Part shown: positions 6,475-12,389 of the stretch, piece after piece
Layout of the letters: every line of letters starts with the position of its first letter
Position numbering within the stretch: position 1 is the stretch's first letter
Assembly (NCBI GenBank): GCA_013202335.1
Contig: JABMQR010000326.1
Location: 1 to 12,389 of the forward strand
Origin: Bacteroidota bacterium
Lineage (GTDB): Bacteria; Spirochaetota; Spirochaetia; JABMQR01
Direction of reading: 5' to 3'
DNA length: 12,389 nucleotides
Translations under genes and position numbers: made by a program
Notes under the pieces: model-generated
The model's database searches: none
The model's input: the letters and a program-made list of their open reading frames with translations, nothing else
Told to the model about the DNA's origin: nothing

Positions 6475-7814
6475 TTGAAACCGTCACCATAAATGAGATG
6501 CAAAAAACGATACTCTATATTTCATCTGAAGAGACCACCATCCCCAGCAATATCCTTCAGGGGAAACGCGAATCCGGGTATCTATACAAAGACGGCAAAC
6601 TCAGTGAATGGTACTGGCAGGGGTTCACTCATCAAAATGGGAATCGGTATATCTATTTCGAACCATTAAAACTCCTTCATCTCGAAACTTTGTTTACTCT
6701 GGACAAAACAGAATTCCTAAACAGCATAAACGATATAGCCGAATTGCTAAAAATAGTTAACTGCAAAAGAGTTATACCACAGGATGCACTCTACCTTATA
6801 GAAGGCGGCGGGGTACTGCTGCTTCCCTTCTCCATCATGGAACTGCAGACAACAGGTAAAAATATTGACCAGGTCGAAAACACCTATGGGAAATGGGTTC
6901 GCCCCGGCTTTAGAGATGAGAAAGTATCCGTTTACCTACTGGCATCATATCTCTACCATTTCATTGCCAAAGAAGCCCCTCTGGAGAACCCGGATGCAAG
7001 GGACGATTCCTATAAACCCACACCGGTTAATCTGTTCCCCGGCAAGCTCAACCCAAAAGCAGGAACATGGATACAGGCGGTTCTGAACGCAAATAAAACT
7101 GATGAAATTCAGGACATCAGCACCTGGATTAACGAATTTAACGAATTACGCGATGATTTCTTTATTGAACAATCCATTGACACCAGCGCAAAGTTGGAGT
7201 CCTATCTGGCTAACCGCGAAAAGCGGGTAAAGAATAAAAGATTCCTGAGAAAACGTGGAAACCTTCTCATTGCTTCCGCCATCGCATTAGGCGCAATAAT
7301 TGCAGTGCTCGTTTCGATACTCGGAAATGTGCTTGCACCCCCGGCAACAATCGGTCTCCCCCCAGAAGAGATGCTTGCGCTCTATTATCAGAGTCAGAAT
7401 GACCTTGATTCTGAACTTTTAGGCGACTGTCTTGATCGAGGCGTAAAAAGTGAAGCGGAAAATATGGTCACCTATCTATACGTAACCAGCAGGACTCGTC
7501 TGGCTTATGAGCAAAATGATGGATTAGTGTCAGCTCAGGAATGGCTGGATCAGGGCAAACCGGAAGTTGACCCCACAAGTATCATTTATGGAATAACTGA
7601 TCTTGTAATCACACAGTTGGATGAAGACACCTATCTGGCCGAATATGATCTTTGGTCCCCATCCTCTTCTGAGGGAAATCCAGAAGATGAAGAAAACCCT
7701 GCAGGACTTCGTGTTGATCAAAGAAGCATAAGTGAGGAGCTGGATGTTAGATTAAAAAAAGATTATTGGTTAATTACTGAAATCAGAAGGATTGATTCAG
7801 AATTAATTGATTAA
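6471..7814 (+). CDS. Single-pass membrane protein with degenerate kinase-like cytoplasmic region and exported C-terminal domain
   Basis: A 447-residue protein not recognised as a named family. Seen: soluble N-terminal part (1-250); a strongly basic stretch KRVKNKRFLRKRG (251-263); one hydrophobic helix (about 264-288); then an acidic C-terminal part (about 290-447). The positive-inside rule puts the N-terminus in the cytoplasm and the C-terminus outside. Residues about 150-225 (KVSVYLLASYLYHFIAKEAP, then NLFPGKLNPKAGTWIQAVLN) resemble the C-lobe of Ser/Thr kinases, but no glycine-rich loop, HRD or DFG motif is visible, so any kinase fold would be a pseudokinase; this is inference. The outer part, with EEMLALYYQSQ at its start and DYWLITEIRRI at its end, reads like an NTF2-like domain. 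It overlaps the MEMO gene by four bases and overlaps miaA tail-to-tail by 32 bp. Confidence 0.75.
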   Translation: MIETVTINEMQKTILYISSEETTIPSNILQGKRESGYLYKDGKLSEWYWQGFTHQNGNRYIYFEPLKLLHLETLFTLDKTEFLNSINDIAELLKIVNCKRVIPQDALYLIEGGGVLLLPFSIMELQTTGKNIDQVENTYGKWVRPGFRDEKVSVYLLASYLYHFIAKEAPLENPDARDDSYKPTPVNLFPGKLNPKAGTWIQAVLNANKTDEIQDISTWINEFNELRDDFFIEQSIDTSAKLESYLANREKRVKNKRFLRKRGNLLIASAIALGAIIAVLVSILGNVLAPPATIGLPPEEMLALYYQSQNDLDSELLGDCLDRGVKSEAENMVTYLYVTSRTRLAYEQNDGLVSAQEWLDQGKPEVDPTSIIYGITDLVITQLDEDTYLAEYDLWSPSSSEGNPEDEENPAGLRVDQRSISEELDVRLKKDYWLITEIRRIDSELID

Positions 7815-8703
7815 TACGGTCTTTATCCGTTTCCGGGTGCAGCCAGAGAACATTGGGGAGACTCCGAAAGAAAGTCATTTGCCGTTTTGCATAAGCCTTA
7901 CTGTTACGCTTGATCAATTCCGAAATCACCCGGTATGAGTACTCACCGCTGGCAGCAGCCTGAAAAAATTCCCGATAACCAATCCCTTTCATCCCCGGCC
8001 ACTCTGAATCAGCCCCTGAGCGGATTAATGACTTCACCTCATCAGGAAGCCCCTGTCTGAACATTTCATCAACCCGTTCATCAATTCGGCGATGCAGTTC
8101 TGCGTTATCCCGATAGAGTCCAATTATAACAGTGTCAATATCATCTCTGATTGATCCACTCATACTAAATGAAGAGAGTGGTTTTCCTGAGATCTCATAC
8201 ACTTCCAGAGCACGTAAAATTCTGTAGGTATCATTGCTGTTAATTCGCGCAGCAGAGACAGGATCAACTTGCTGAAGCTTATCAATACAGTACTTAATTC
8301 CCTGCTGCTGGTGGAGTTGTTCAATTTTCTTGCGGATTTCACTATCTGCGGCCGGAGCTTTCGGCAGCCCGGTAAGATAGTGCTTAATATAGTAAGCCGT
8401 CCCCCCTGATATCACCGGAATATGACCGGAAGACAGTATTGTCTGAACAGCACTATCAGCCATTTTCACAAACATTCCAACGGTAAAGGGTTCATAGGGA
8501 TGGCAAATGTCTATTAAATGATGAGGAATTTCTGCTAGTTGTCTGCTGGTTGGTTTTGCGGTCCCAATATTCAGACCGCGATATACCTGTAAGGAATCTG
8601 CACTAATGATTTCAGCCTTATGGCCGGACAAACTATCTATCAGTGCCGTTTTCCCGACCCCTGTGGGTCCAAATAATATTATTACTCTATTCAGTCTCTT
8701 CAA
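7783..8703 (-). CDS. miaA: tRNA dimethylallyltransferase MiaA
   Basis: A 306-residue enzyme that transfers the dimethylallyl group of DMAPP to N6 of A37 in tRNAs reading UNN codons (i6A37). Seen: P-loop FGPTGVGKT (11-19); DSLQVYRGLNIGTAKP (36-51) with the catalytic-type D36; GGTAYYIKHYLTGLP (100-114), where the family usually has GGTGLY; RALEVYEISGKPLS (164-177); KGIGYREF (239-246); and RNSKAYAKRQMTFFR (266-280). Length is normal for the family. The start codon is TTG at 8701-8703; a TAA lies two codons upstream in frame, so no earlier start exists. The start overlaps the end of the omega-like gene by 17 bp and has only a weak ribosome-binding site, so translation probably depends on coupling. 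The 3' end overlaps the convergent membrane-protein gene. Confidence 0.95.
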   Translation of the reverse strand: MKRLNRVIILFGPTGVGKTALIDSLSGHKAEIISADSLQVYRGLNIGTAKPTSRQLAEIPHHLIDICHPYEPFTVGMFVKMADSAVQTILSSGHIPVISGGTAYYIKHYLTGLPKAPAADSEIRKKIEQLHQQQGIKYCIDKLQQVDPVSAARINSNDTYRILRALEVYEISGKPLSSFSMSGSIRDDIDTVIIGLYRDNAELHRRIDERVDEMFRQGLPDEVKSLIRSGADSEWPGMKGIGYREFFQAAASGEYSYRVISELIKRNSKAYAKRQMTFFRSLPNVLWLHPETDKDRINQLILNQSF

Positions 8704-8884
8704 TGTTTATTTCTATTGTATTCTCAAGAACCATTGTTATTGCTTCTGAGATAATTTTCTCGGCCTCATCTTCACCCTCTTCCAATTCAGGTCTGACAAT
8801 TTTTTCAGCCTGTTTAATTGCTATACAAGTGGTTTGGTAAACATTTTCTTCACTATCGATTAACTTATTAATAGGTATTCCCAT
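8687..8884 (-). CDS. rpoZ: Small acidic protein, probable RNA polymerase omega subunit
   Basis: A 65-residue protein with a PINKLIDSEENVYQTTCIAIKQAEKI start (4-29), an acidic linker and a final helix ending VLENTIEIN. This matches the general pattern of omega subunits (a short N-terminal segment, a helix with ENxYxxTxxAIxxA, then a K/E-rich part and VLExxI). Omega binds beta-prime and helps RNA polymerase assembly. Sequence support alone is modest; the position after yicC and a nucleotide kinase is the usual place for rpoZ and raises confidence. AGGAG lies eight bases before the ATG, so it is surely translated. It overlaps miaA by 17 bp. Confidence 0.65.
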   Translation of the reverse strand: MGIPINKLIDSEENVYQTTCIAIKQAEKIVRPELEEGEDEAEKIISEAITMVLENTIEINIEETE

Positions 8885-8926
8885 AGTTATTGCTCCTTGC
8901 GCGTTCCAATGGATGAATGAGATTTT

Positions 8927-8943
8927 GGAGTCAACAAGACTCC
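8927..8943. repeat. Small perfect hairpin between the CMP kinase and omega-like genes
   Basis: GGAGTC and GACTCC form a 6-bp stem around AACAA in the 93-bp gap. On the minus strand it is followed by AAAATC, not by T, so it is not a typical terminator. It could be an RNA-processing or stability element within the operon. Confidence 0.3.
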
Positions 8944-8977
8944 TGCTGCAGTTGAAAGAATCATCCGATTATATCTA

Positions 8978-9514
8978 TTAACCTGATGCGTGTATAGTCT
9001 TCAAAACCTCTTCAACTTTTTCAATTATTTTTTCAGCAGCCTGGAATTGATCAAGCTCATTTGTATTTAAAACCAGGTCAGCAAATAGATAATCACTCGT
9101 ATCTATACCATAAATCCTCATATAGCGCGCACTGTCTTTGGCATCCCTGTCCAGCGTCTCCTGCAGTATTACATCAGCTGGTTTTTTTTCCCGTCTCTGT
9201 ATTCTCTGAACACGTACTTCAGGTTCAGCATACATATACACTTTTAGGTCCGCATCCTTAAGCATCCAAATAGCGAGCCTTGAACCCAACACACAGTCGC
9301 CCCCTGAAGCCATAGCAACCTGAGCTTTATCCAGTTGGATGTCATAATTGTCATCATTTTCTGCCAGAGCACAAAATTCCTTGAATGGGATACTTGCTTC
9401 TTCTGCCATTGAACGAAAGGTATAATTGATCATGGAATAACCAAGTTTATCCGCCACAATTCTACTGACTGAGGTGTTACCGCATCCGCTCTTACCTGAT
9501 ATTGCAATTTTCAC
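8978..9514 (-). CDS. cmk: Cytidylate kinase, archaeal-type (CmkB-like)
   Basis: A 178-residue nucleoside monophosphate kinase that would convert CMP and dCMP to the diphosphates. It resembles the short archaeal-type CMP kinase rather than the 220-residue bacterial Cmk. Seen: P-loop SGKSGCGNTS (6-15), where the usual Walker A lysine before T is N, as this subfamily typically has GSGTT; FREM-like FRSMAEEA (33-40) and FCALAENDD (47-55); GSRLAIWML (77-85), the CMP-site GRLAGWM equivalent; R101, R104, R107 and R108 in the lid; and RYMRIYGID (130-138). The start is GTG at 9512-9514, with AGGGGA just upstream. It follows yicC by 52 bases and sits where gmk is usually found. A broader role as a nucleotide kinase cannot be ruled out. 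Confidence 0.85.
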   Translation of the reverse strand: MKIAISGKSGCGNTSVSRIVADKLGYSMINYTFRSMAEEASIPFKEFCALAENDDNYDIQLDKAQVAMASGGDCVLGSRLAIWMLKDADLKVYMYAEPEVRVQRIQRREKKPADVILQETLDRDAKDSARYMRIYGIDTSDYLFADLVLNTNELDQFQAAEKIIEKVEEVLKTIHASG

Positions 9515-9566
9515 TTTTTTCCCCTGATTTCAAGTTTGTTGATACATAATAATTAACTCTTAAGGA

Positions 9567-10433
9567 TTATTCAATATTCCGTAATTGCTCTCGTATATTT
9601 TCAAGAGAATCTTTCATTGAAACTACTGCCTGATTGATTTCAGCAATAATACTTTTTGAAGCTGTCGTATTTATTTCACGATTTAGTTCCTGGCAAATAA
9701 AATCAAGCTTTTTCCCCACCCCGGTTTCTTGATCCATCACCACTTTAAATTGGTTCAGATGACTTTTAATACGCTGAATTTCCTCATTCACGGTATATTT
9801 ATTGAGCATTACCGCAACTTCCTGCAAGATCCGACCTTCATCGTATCCTTCACCCAGCAATTTTTGAAACCGTTCAGTAAGGTTGTCGTGAAGTTTTGTT
9901 TCCAATACGTCAGCCTGTCCACAGACAATAGTATAGGATTGCTCCAATGTGTTGATGTTGCGAATTATATCTTCGTAGGTCGTCTGTCCTTCAAGTTCGC
10001 GGGTTTGACAATAGGGTTCCAGTGCATTTTTGACTTGTTCTATTACTGTTTTATGGTAGATTTCTGCGTCAATATTCTTTACCAGTTTGATGGCGTCCTC
10101 ATTGCTGAGGTAATGGTTAAGTCCGGGATTTTCATCTAATCCGGCAATTTCTGCTATGGTTTTGAACGCGGCCTGCAATTTAGCAACTACCTGTTTATCA
10201 ACAACAATGTCAAGATTTGATTCTAATTGTTTAATGCGAATATTCACATCGACATGACCTCTTGTTACTTCAGTCTTTATCAGGTTTTTTAGTTCCTGCT
10301 CAAAGACCGAAAGATACGAGGGAGCATTTATGTGTATATCAAGATATCGGTTATTATATGATTTTATCTCTACGGATACCCTGAATAGTTCATCCTGATA
10401 TTCGCTGTTTCCATAGCCGGTCATACTTTTCAT
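9567..10433 (-). CDS. yicC: YicC family endoribonuclease
   Basis: A 288-residue YicC-family protein; members have endoribonuclease activity and in E. coli affect small-RNA decay. Seen: the standard N-terminus SMTGYGNS (3-10); EIKSYNNRYLD (22-32), the family's ExKSxNxRxL signature; TRGHVDV (57-63); and the C-terminal GKKLDFICQELNREINTTAS (240-259) with VVSMKDSLENIREQ. The start used is ATG 10433, preceded by AGGAG 11 bases upstream; the inner ATG at 10424 would also give a normal family start. An open frame extends upstream to 10529, but that extension is encoded by element B and is not family sequence. The gene belongs to a minus-strand run murC-yicC-cmk-rpoZ-miaA. Confidence 0.92.
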   Translation of the reverse strand: MKSMTGYGNSEYQDELFRVSVEIKSYNNRYLDIHINAPSYLSVFEQELKNLIKTEVTRGHVDVNIRIKQLESNLDIVVDKQVVAKLQAAFKTIAEIAGLDENPGLNHYLSNEDAIKLVKNIDAEIYHKTVIEQVKNALEPYCQTRELEGQTTYEDIIRNINTLEQSYTIVCGQADVLETKLHDNLTERFQKLLGEGYDEGRILQEVAVMLNKYTVNEEIQRIKSHLNQFKVVMDQETGVGKKLDFICQELNREINTTASKSIIAEINQAVVSMKDSLENIREQLRNIE

Positions 10434-10461
10434 GCTCTTCGCTACTCCTGTTTTCTTTTTA

Positions 10462-10613
10462 TAGTGATACGAAGAATGGGGACAAAAACCTTCTAATTTC
10501 TCTTCATAGCACAATATATGATTCAACAAAAACGTTATCTCTATCGATTAGATCATAATTGCCTATCATGCTATGGTTTACATAAAACATTTTCCCCAAT
10601 CTTCGTCTCACTA
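10462..10613. mobile_element. Element B: 152-bp MITE-like element between murC and yicC
   Basis: The left end is TAGTGATACGAAGAATGGGG (10462-10481). The right end, read on the minus strand, is TAGTGAGACGAAGATTGGGG (10594-10613). The ends match at 18 of 20 positions. Total length is 152 bp, identical to element A. Inside, CATAGCA (10506-10512) and TGCTATG (10569-10575) make a second nested inverted repeat, so the whole element can fold into a long hairpin. There is no gene inside. The murC stop codon TAG (10613-10611) is the first three bases of the right end. The element fills nearly the whole murC-yicC gap, leaving 28 bases before yicC. Confidence 0.75.
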
Positions 10614-12047
10614 TAAATCTTCTAACCGCGCAAGCAGCAGTTCTGCTGTTCTTCTATTGCTGCCTGCCCCCATAGTAATGAACAAGTCCCCCGATTGCAA
10701 CAGTGTTTGGGCAACTGTACTGGCCTCTTCATTATCCTTAACGTAGATAGCATTGGGAATAGCATCAGCCAAATCTTTTCCGGTGATACCGCCAATCTCC
10801 TGAGGCTCTCTTGCTGACGAAAAAATTGGGTGAATCAGCACTGTTTCTGCATCAGAAAAAGCTTTACTAAAATCCTCGAACAGTGCTTTTGTCCGACTGT
10901 ATGTATGCGGCATAAAATCTGCTACTACCTTTCTTCCCGGAAAAAATTCACGTATTCCGGACAAGGTTGTAATAATTTCTGTTGGGTGGTGGGCATAATC
11001 ATCCATAATAATAATATTCTGGGCTTCACCGATTATTTCACCTCTTCTGTCACACCCGGAAAATCGGGGCAGATGTATCTTTGCTGCTTTAATCACATGA
11101 GGTATTGCTTCCTGTAATGTAGCTGATTTTCGATAGCTCCAAATAGCTGCCGCCGCTGCAACAGCCCCCGCTGCATTAGTAATAGTATGTTCTCCAGGTA
11201 CTTTAATGGTGAGAATTTCGGTGCTGCAGGAGAGCATAAACTCAGATTTCCCCTTACCAAGGTTTTTTTGTTTTATCGAAAATAATTCTGTTTTGTCGCC
11301 GCCATACGGGATTACCCTCACATCAATCCGCAATTCACTAACTTTTAAAGCAACTTTTTTTGCTCCCGGATCATTTGCAAAGTAGAGGAGATAGCCATTG
11401 AGAGGTAATCTCAGAGCAAATTCTGTGAACGCTTTATACACTTCATTCAGATTTTCATAGGTATCCGGGTGGTCAAACTCAATATTTGTTATAATGATAA
11501 TTTCAGGGTTCAGTAAAAGAAAATGCTTTCTGTATTCACACGCTTCAATAATGCCTGTTTCGTAGTTTTCCTTACAATCATTTTCCTGTTTATGGACCTT
11601 TTGTGCACCAAATATGGAATATGCCGGTATATCGAGTTCGGAAAGCAGGAAATCAATGAGTGCTGAGGTTGTGGTTTTTCCATGTGTTCCAGCTACGCAA
11701 CAGCAGGTTTTAGTTTCTTTTGAGATTTTCCCAATATATTCATTATAAGTGAATACGGGAATTCCCAGAGCTAGTGCTTCTATAATTTGCGGGTGGGTTT
11801 TTCTGGAATAAGCTGATGAGTAAATCAGGCTGCTGTACTTACTGGTTATAAGATGTTTATCATCACTTTCGACCCAGGAAATCGTATGTGATATAAGTTT
11901 TTTTTGGGTAATAAAGTATTCAGGACTATCTGAACCATAAATTGTGAATCCGCTTTTTTTCAGCAATACAGCTAATGCAGACATGCCTGCACCTTTTATC
12001 CCCACCATAAATATTCGTGTTTTATTGTGCGGATTACTTTTTATCAC
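10611..12047 (-). CDS. murC: UDP-N-acetylmuramate--L-alanine ligase MurC
   Basis: A cytosolic Mur ligase that adds L-alanine to UDP-MurNAc using ATP, the first peptide step of peptidoglycan synthesis. With the GTG start at 12047 (478 residues): MVGIKGAGMSALA near the N-terminus (14-26), the UDP-sugar-binding loop; ATP loop AGTHGKTTTS (119-128); EACEYRKHFL (168-177) and NIEFDHPD (188-195); DDYAHHPTE (349-357); MPHTYSRTKALFEDF (379-393); and DLFITMGAGSNRRT at the C-terminal end. The open frame reaches ATG 12116, but that ATG lies inside the terminator hairpin of the preceding gene and adds 23 residues before the family's usual N-terminus. GGAG (12055-12058) seven bases before GTG 12047 supports the shorter form. 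Its stop codon is supplied by element B. Mpl is excluded by the GAGMS loop and the EACEY motif. Confidence 0.93.
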   Translation of the reverse strand: MIKSNPHNKTRIFMVGIKGAGMSALAVLLKKSGFTIYGSDSPEYFITQKKLISHTISWVESDDKHLITSKYSSLIYSSAYSRKTHPQIIEALALGIPVFTYNEYIGKISKETKTCCCVAGTHGKTTTSALIDFLLSELDIPAYSIFGAQKVHKQENDCKENYETGIIEACEYRKHFLLLNPEIIIITNIEFDHPDTYENLNEVYKAFTEFALRLPLNGYLLYFANDPGAKKVALKVSELRIDVRVIPYGGDKTELFSIKQKNLGKGKSEFMLSCSTEILTIKVPGEHTITNAAGAVAAAAAIWSYRKSATLQEAIPHVIKAAKIHLPRFSGCDRRGEIIGEAQNIIIMDDYAHHPTEIITTLSGIREFFPGRKVVADFMPHTYSRTKALFEDFSKAFSDAETVLIHPIFSSAREPQEIGGITGKDLADAIPNAIYVKDNEEASTVAQTLLQSGDLFITMGAGSNRRTAELLLARLEDL

Positions 12048-12059
12048 CAGCCTGCTCCG

Positions 12060-12084
12060 GAATAAGATGCAAAGCATCTTATTC
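12060..12084 (-). promoter_or_regulatory. Perfect 11-bp hairpin directly before the murC ribosome-binding site
   Basis: GAATAAGATGC and GCATCTTATTC pair perfectly around a three-base loop. On the minus strand the stem ends one base before the GGAG that serves murC, and no T-run follows, so it is not a terminator for that strand. It lies between the upstream gene's terminator and murC, where it could affect ribosome access, mark a processed 5' end, or be an operator. On the plus strand it is followed by AATTTTC, but no plus-strand gene ends here. Confidence 0.5.
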
Positions 12085-12095
12085 AATTTTCTGCT

Positions 12096-12123
12096 AAAAA
12101 AAGGATCTGCATGCAACAGATCC
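12096..12123 (-). terminator. Rho-independent terminator of the small zinc-ribbon gene
   Basis: On the minus strand GGATCTG and CAGATCC form a perfect 7-bp stem around a seven-base loop, followed at once by seven T. It begins 23 bases after the small gene's stop. It separates this gene from murC, at least in part, and shows that an ATG at 12116 (in its loop) is not a real murC start. Confidence 0.85.
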
Positions 12124-12145
12124 CTACTTTCAGCTGTAATCGGTT

Positions 12146-12340
12146 TTACAGTGCGTTGAGTATTTCAGTCATTTTCCCTTTTTTAATTGCAGCTTCACAT
12201 TGTTTGCAAATGACTATTTTCTTCTCGTTAGCTTCTCTATCATACATAAGTTTAATACCGGTTCTTTTACAAACAGGACATTCTCCACGTCCTTTATTGT
12301 TTAGGTCAAGTATTCCGGCGCCTCTATGTGCTTTTGCCAT
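12146..12340 (-). CDS. Small zinc-ribbon-like protein, function unknown
   Basis: A 64-residue basic protein with CPVC (21-24) and CKQC (45-48), spaced like a four-cysteine zinc ribbon; the intervening part is LMYDREANEKKIVI. Function is not known to me; such ribbons often bind RNA, ribosomes or polymerase. The ATG is preceded by AGGAG five bases upstream. On the minus strand a TATATATA stretch (12361-12368) upstream could be a -10 box, but its -35 would fall at the window edge. A strong terminator follows, so it is probably a single-gene transcript just before murC. Confidence 0.75.
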   Translation of the reverse strand: MAKAHRGAGILDLNNKGRGECPVCKRTGIKLMYDREANEKKIVICKQCEAAIKKGKMTEILNAL

Positions 12341-12389
12341 GATGTCTCCTTCAGTCTCTTTATATATACATGCTTTGATATGAATTCCA

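Noticed and set aside
8927..8943. Terminator between the CMP kinase and omega-like genes
   Set aside because: The stem is short and no T-run follows on the coding strand.
9729..10139. 136-codon plus-strand open frame
   Set aside because: It lies wholly antisense within yicC, which has clear family motifs.
10434..10529. N-terminal extension of the yicC frame
   Set aside because: The extra 32 codons come mostly from element B; YicC proteins begin at the SMTGYG segment, and an AGGAG supports the ATG at 10433.
12060..12084. Terminator before murC
   Set aside because: On the murC strand the hairpin runs into the ribosome-binding site with no T-run; the true terminator is at 12096-12123.
12048..12116. 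N-terminal extension of murC to ATG 12116
   Set aside because: The ATG is in the loop of the upstream gene's terminator; GGAG with correct spacing supports GTG 12047 and the family's usual N-terminus.

Overview
The window looks like chromosomal DNA of a low-to-moderate GC bacterium, most likely a spirochaete (Treponema/Spirochaeta relatives). This is an inference from the gene set: an archaeal-type CMP kinase next to yicC, a short omega-like protein before miaA, an Rqc2/RqcH-type protein without a recognisable HhH segment, and a 64-residue CPxC/CxxC protein before murC. No marker gene settles the phylum. No rRNA, tRNA, CRISPR array, prophage or transposase gene was seen.

Layout. (1) 90-2877, minus strand: an NCS2/NAT nucleobase permease and a beta-ureidopropionase-like nitrilase-family amidohydrolase, which together suggest pyrimidine uptake and salvage of its nitrogen. 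(2) 2878-3422: a long divergent intergenic region with several inverted repeats, a run of eight C and a 152-bp terminal-inverted-repeat element (element A). (3) 3423-7814, plus strand: macrodomain protein, RqcH/NFACT protein, element C, MEMO-family protein, and a one-TM protein with a kinase-like cytoplasmic part. The first pair and the last pair are tightly coupled. (4) 7783-12340, minus strand, read from high to low coordinates: small zinc-ribbon protein, rho-independent terminator, murC, element B, yicC, CMP kinase, omega-like protein, miaA. The yicC-kinase-omega order copies the common yicC-gmk-rpoZ order, with a CMP kinase in the gmk position. miaA converges on and overlaps the kinase-like gene by 32 bp.

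The main discovery is a family of short palindromic elements, apparently undescribed. Each has ends matching TAGTGAKACGAAGAWTGGGG, is bounded by TA, and contains no gene. Elements A and B are both exactly 152 bp; element C is about 120 bp with a degraded left end. They look like MITEs. The ends of B and C supply the stop codons of murC and rqcH.

Other points worth a second look: the macrodomain gene has no ATG/GTG/TTG start that keeps its ligand-binding GDLT segment; murC probably starts at GTG 12047 rather than at an ATG lying inside the preceding gene's terminator; the MEMO protein keeps only part of the family's metal-site residues.
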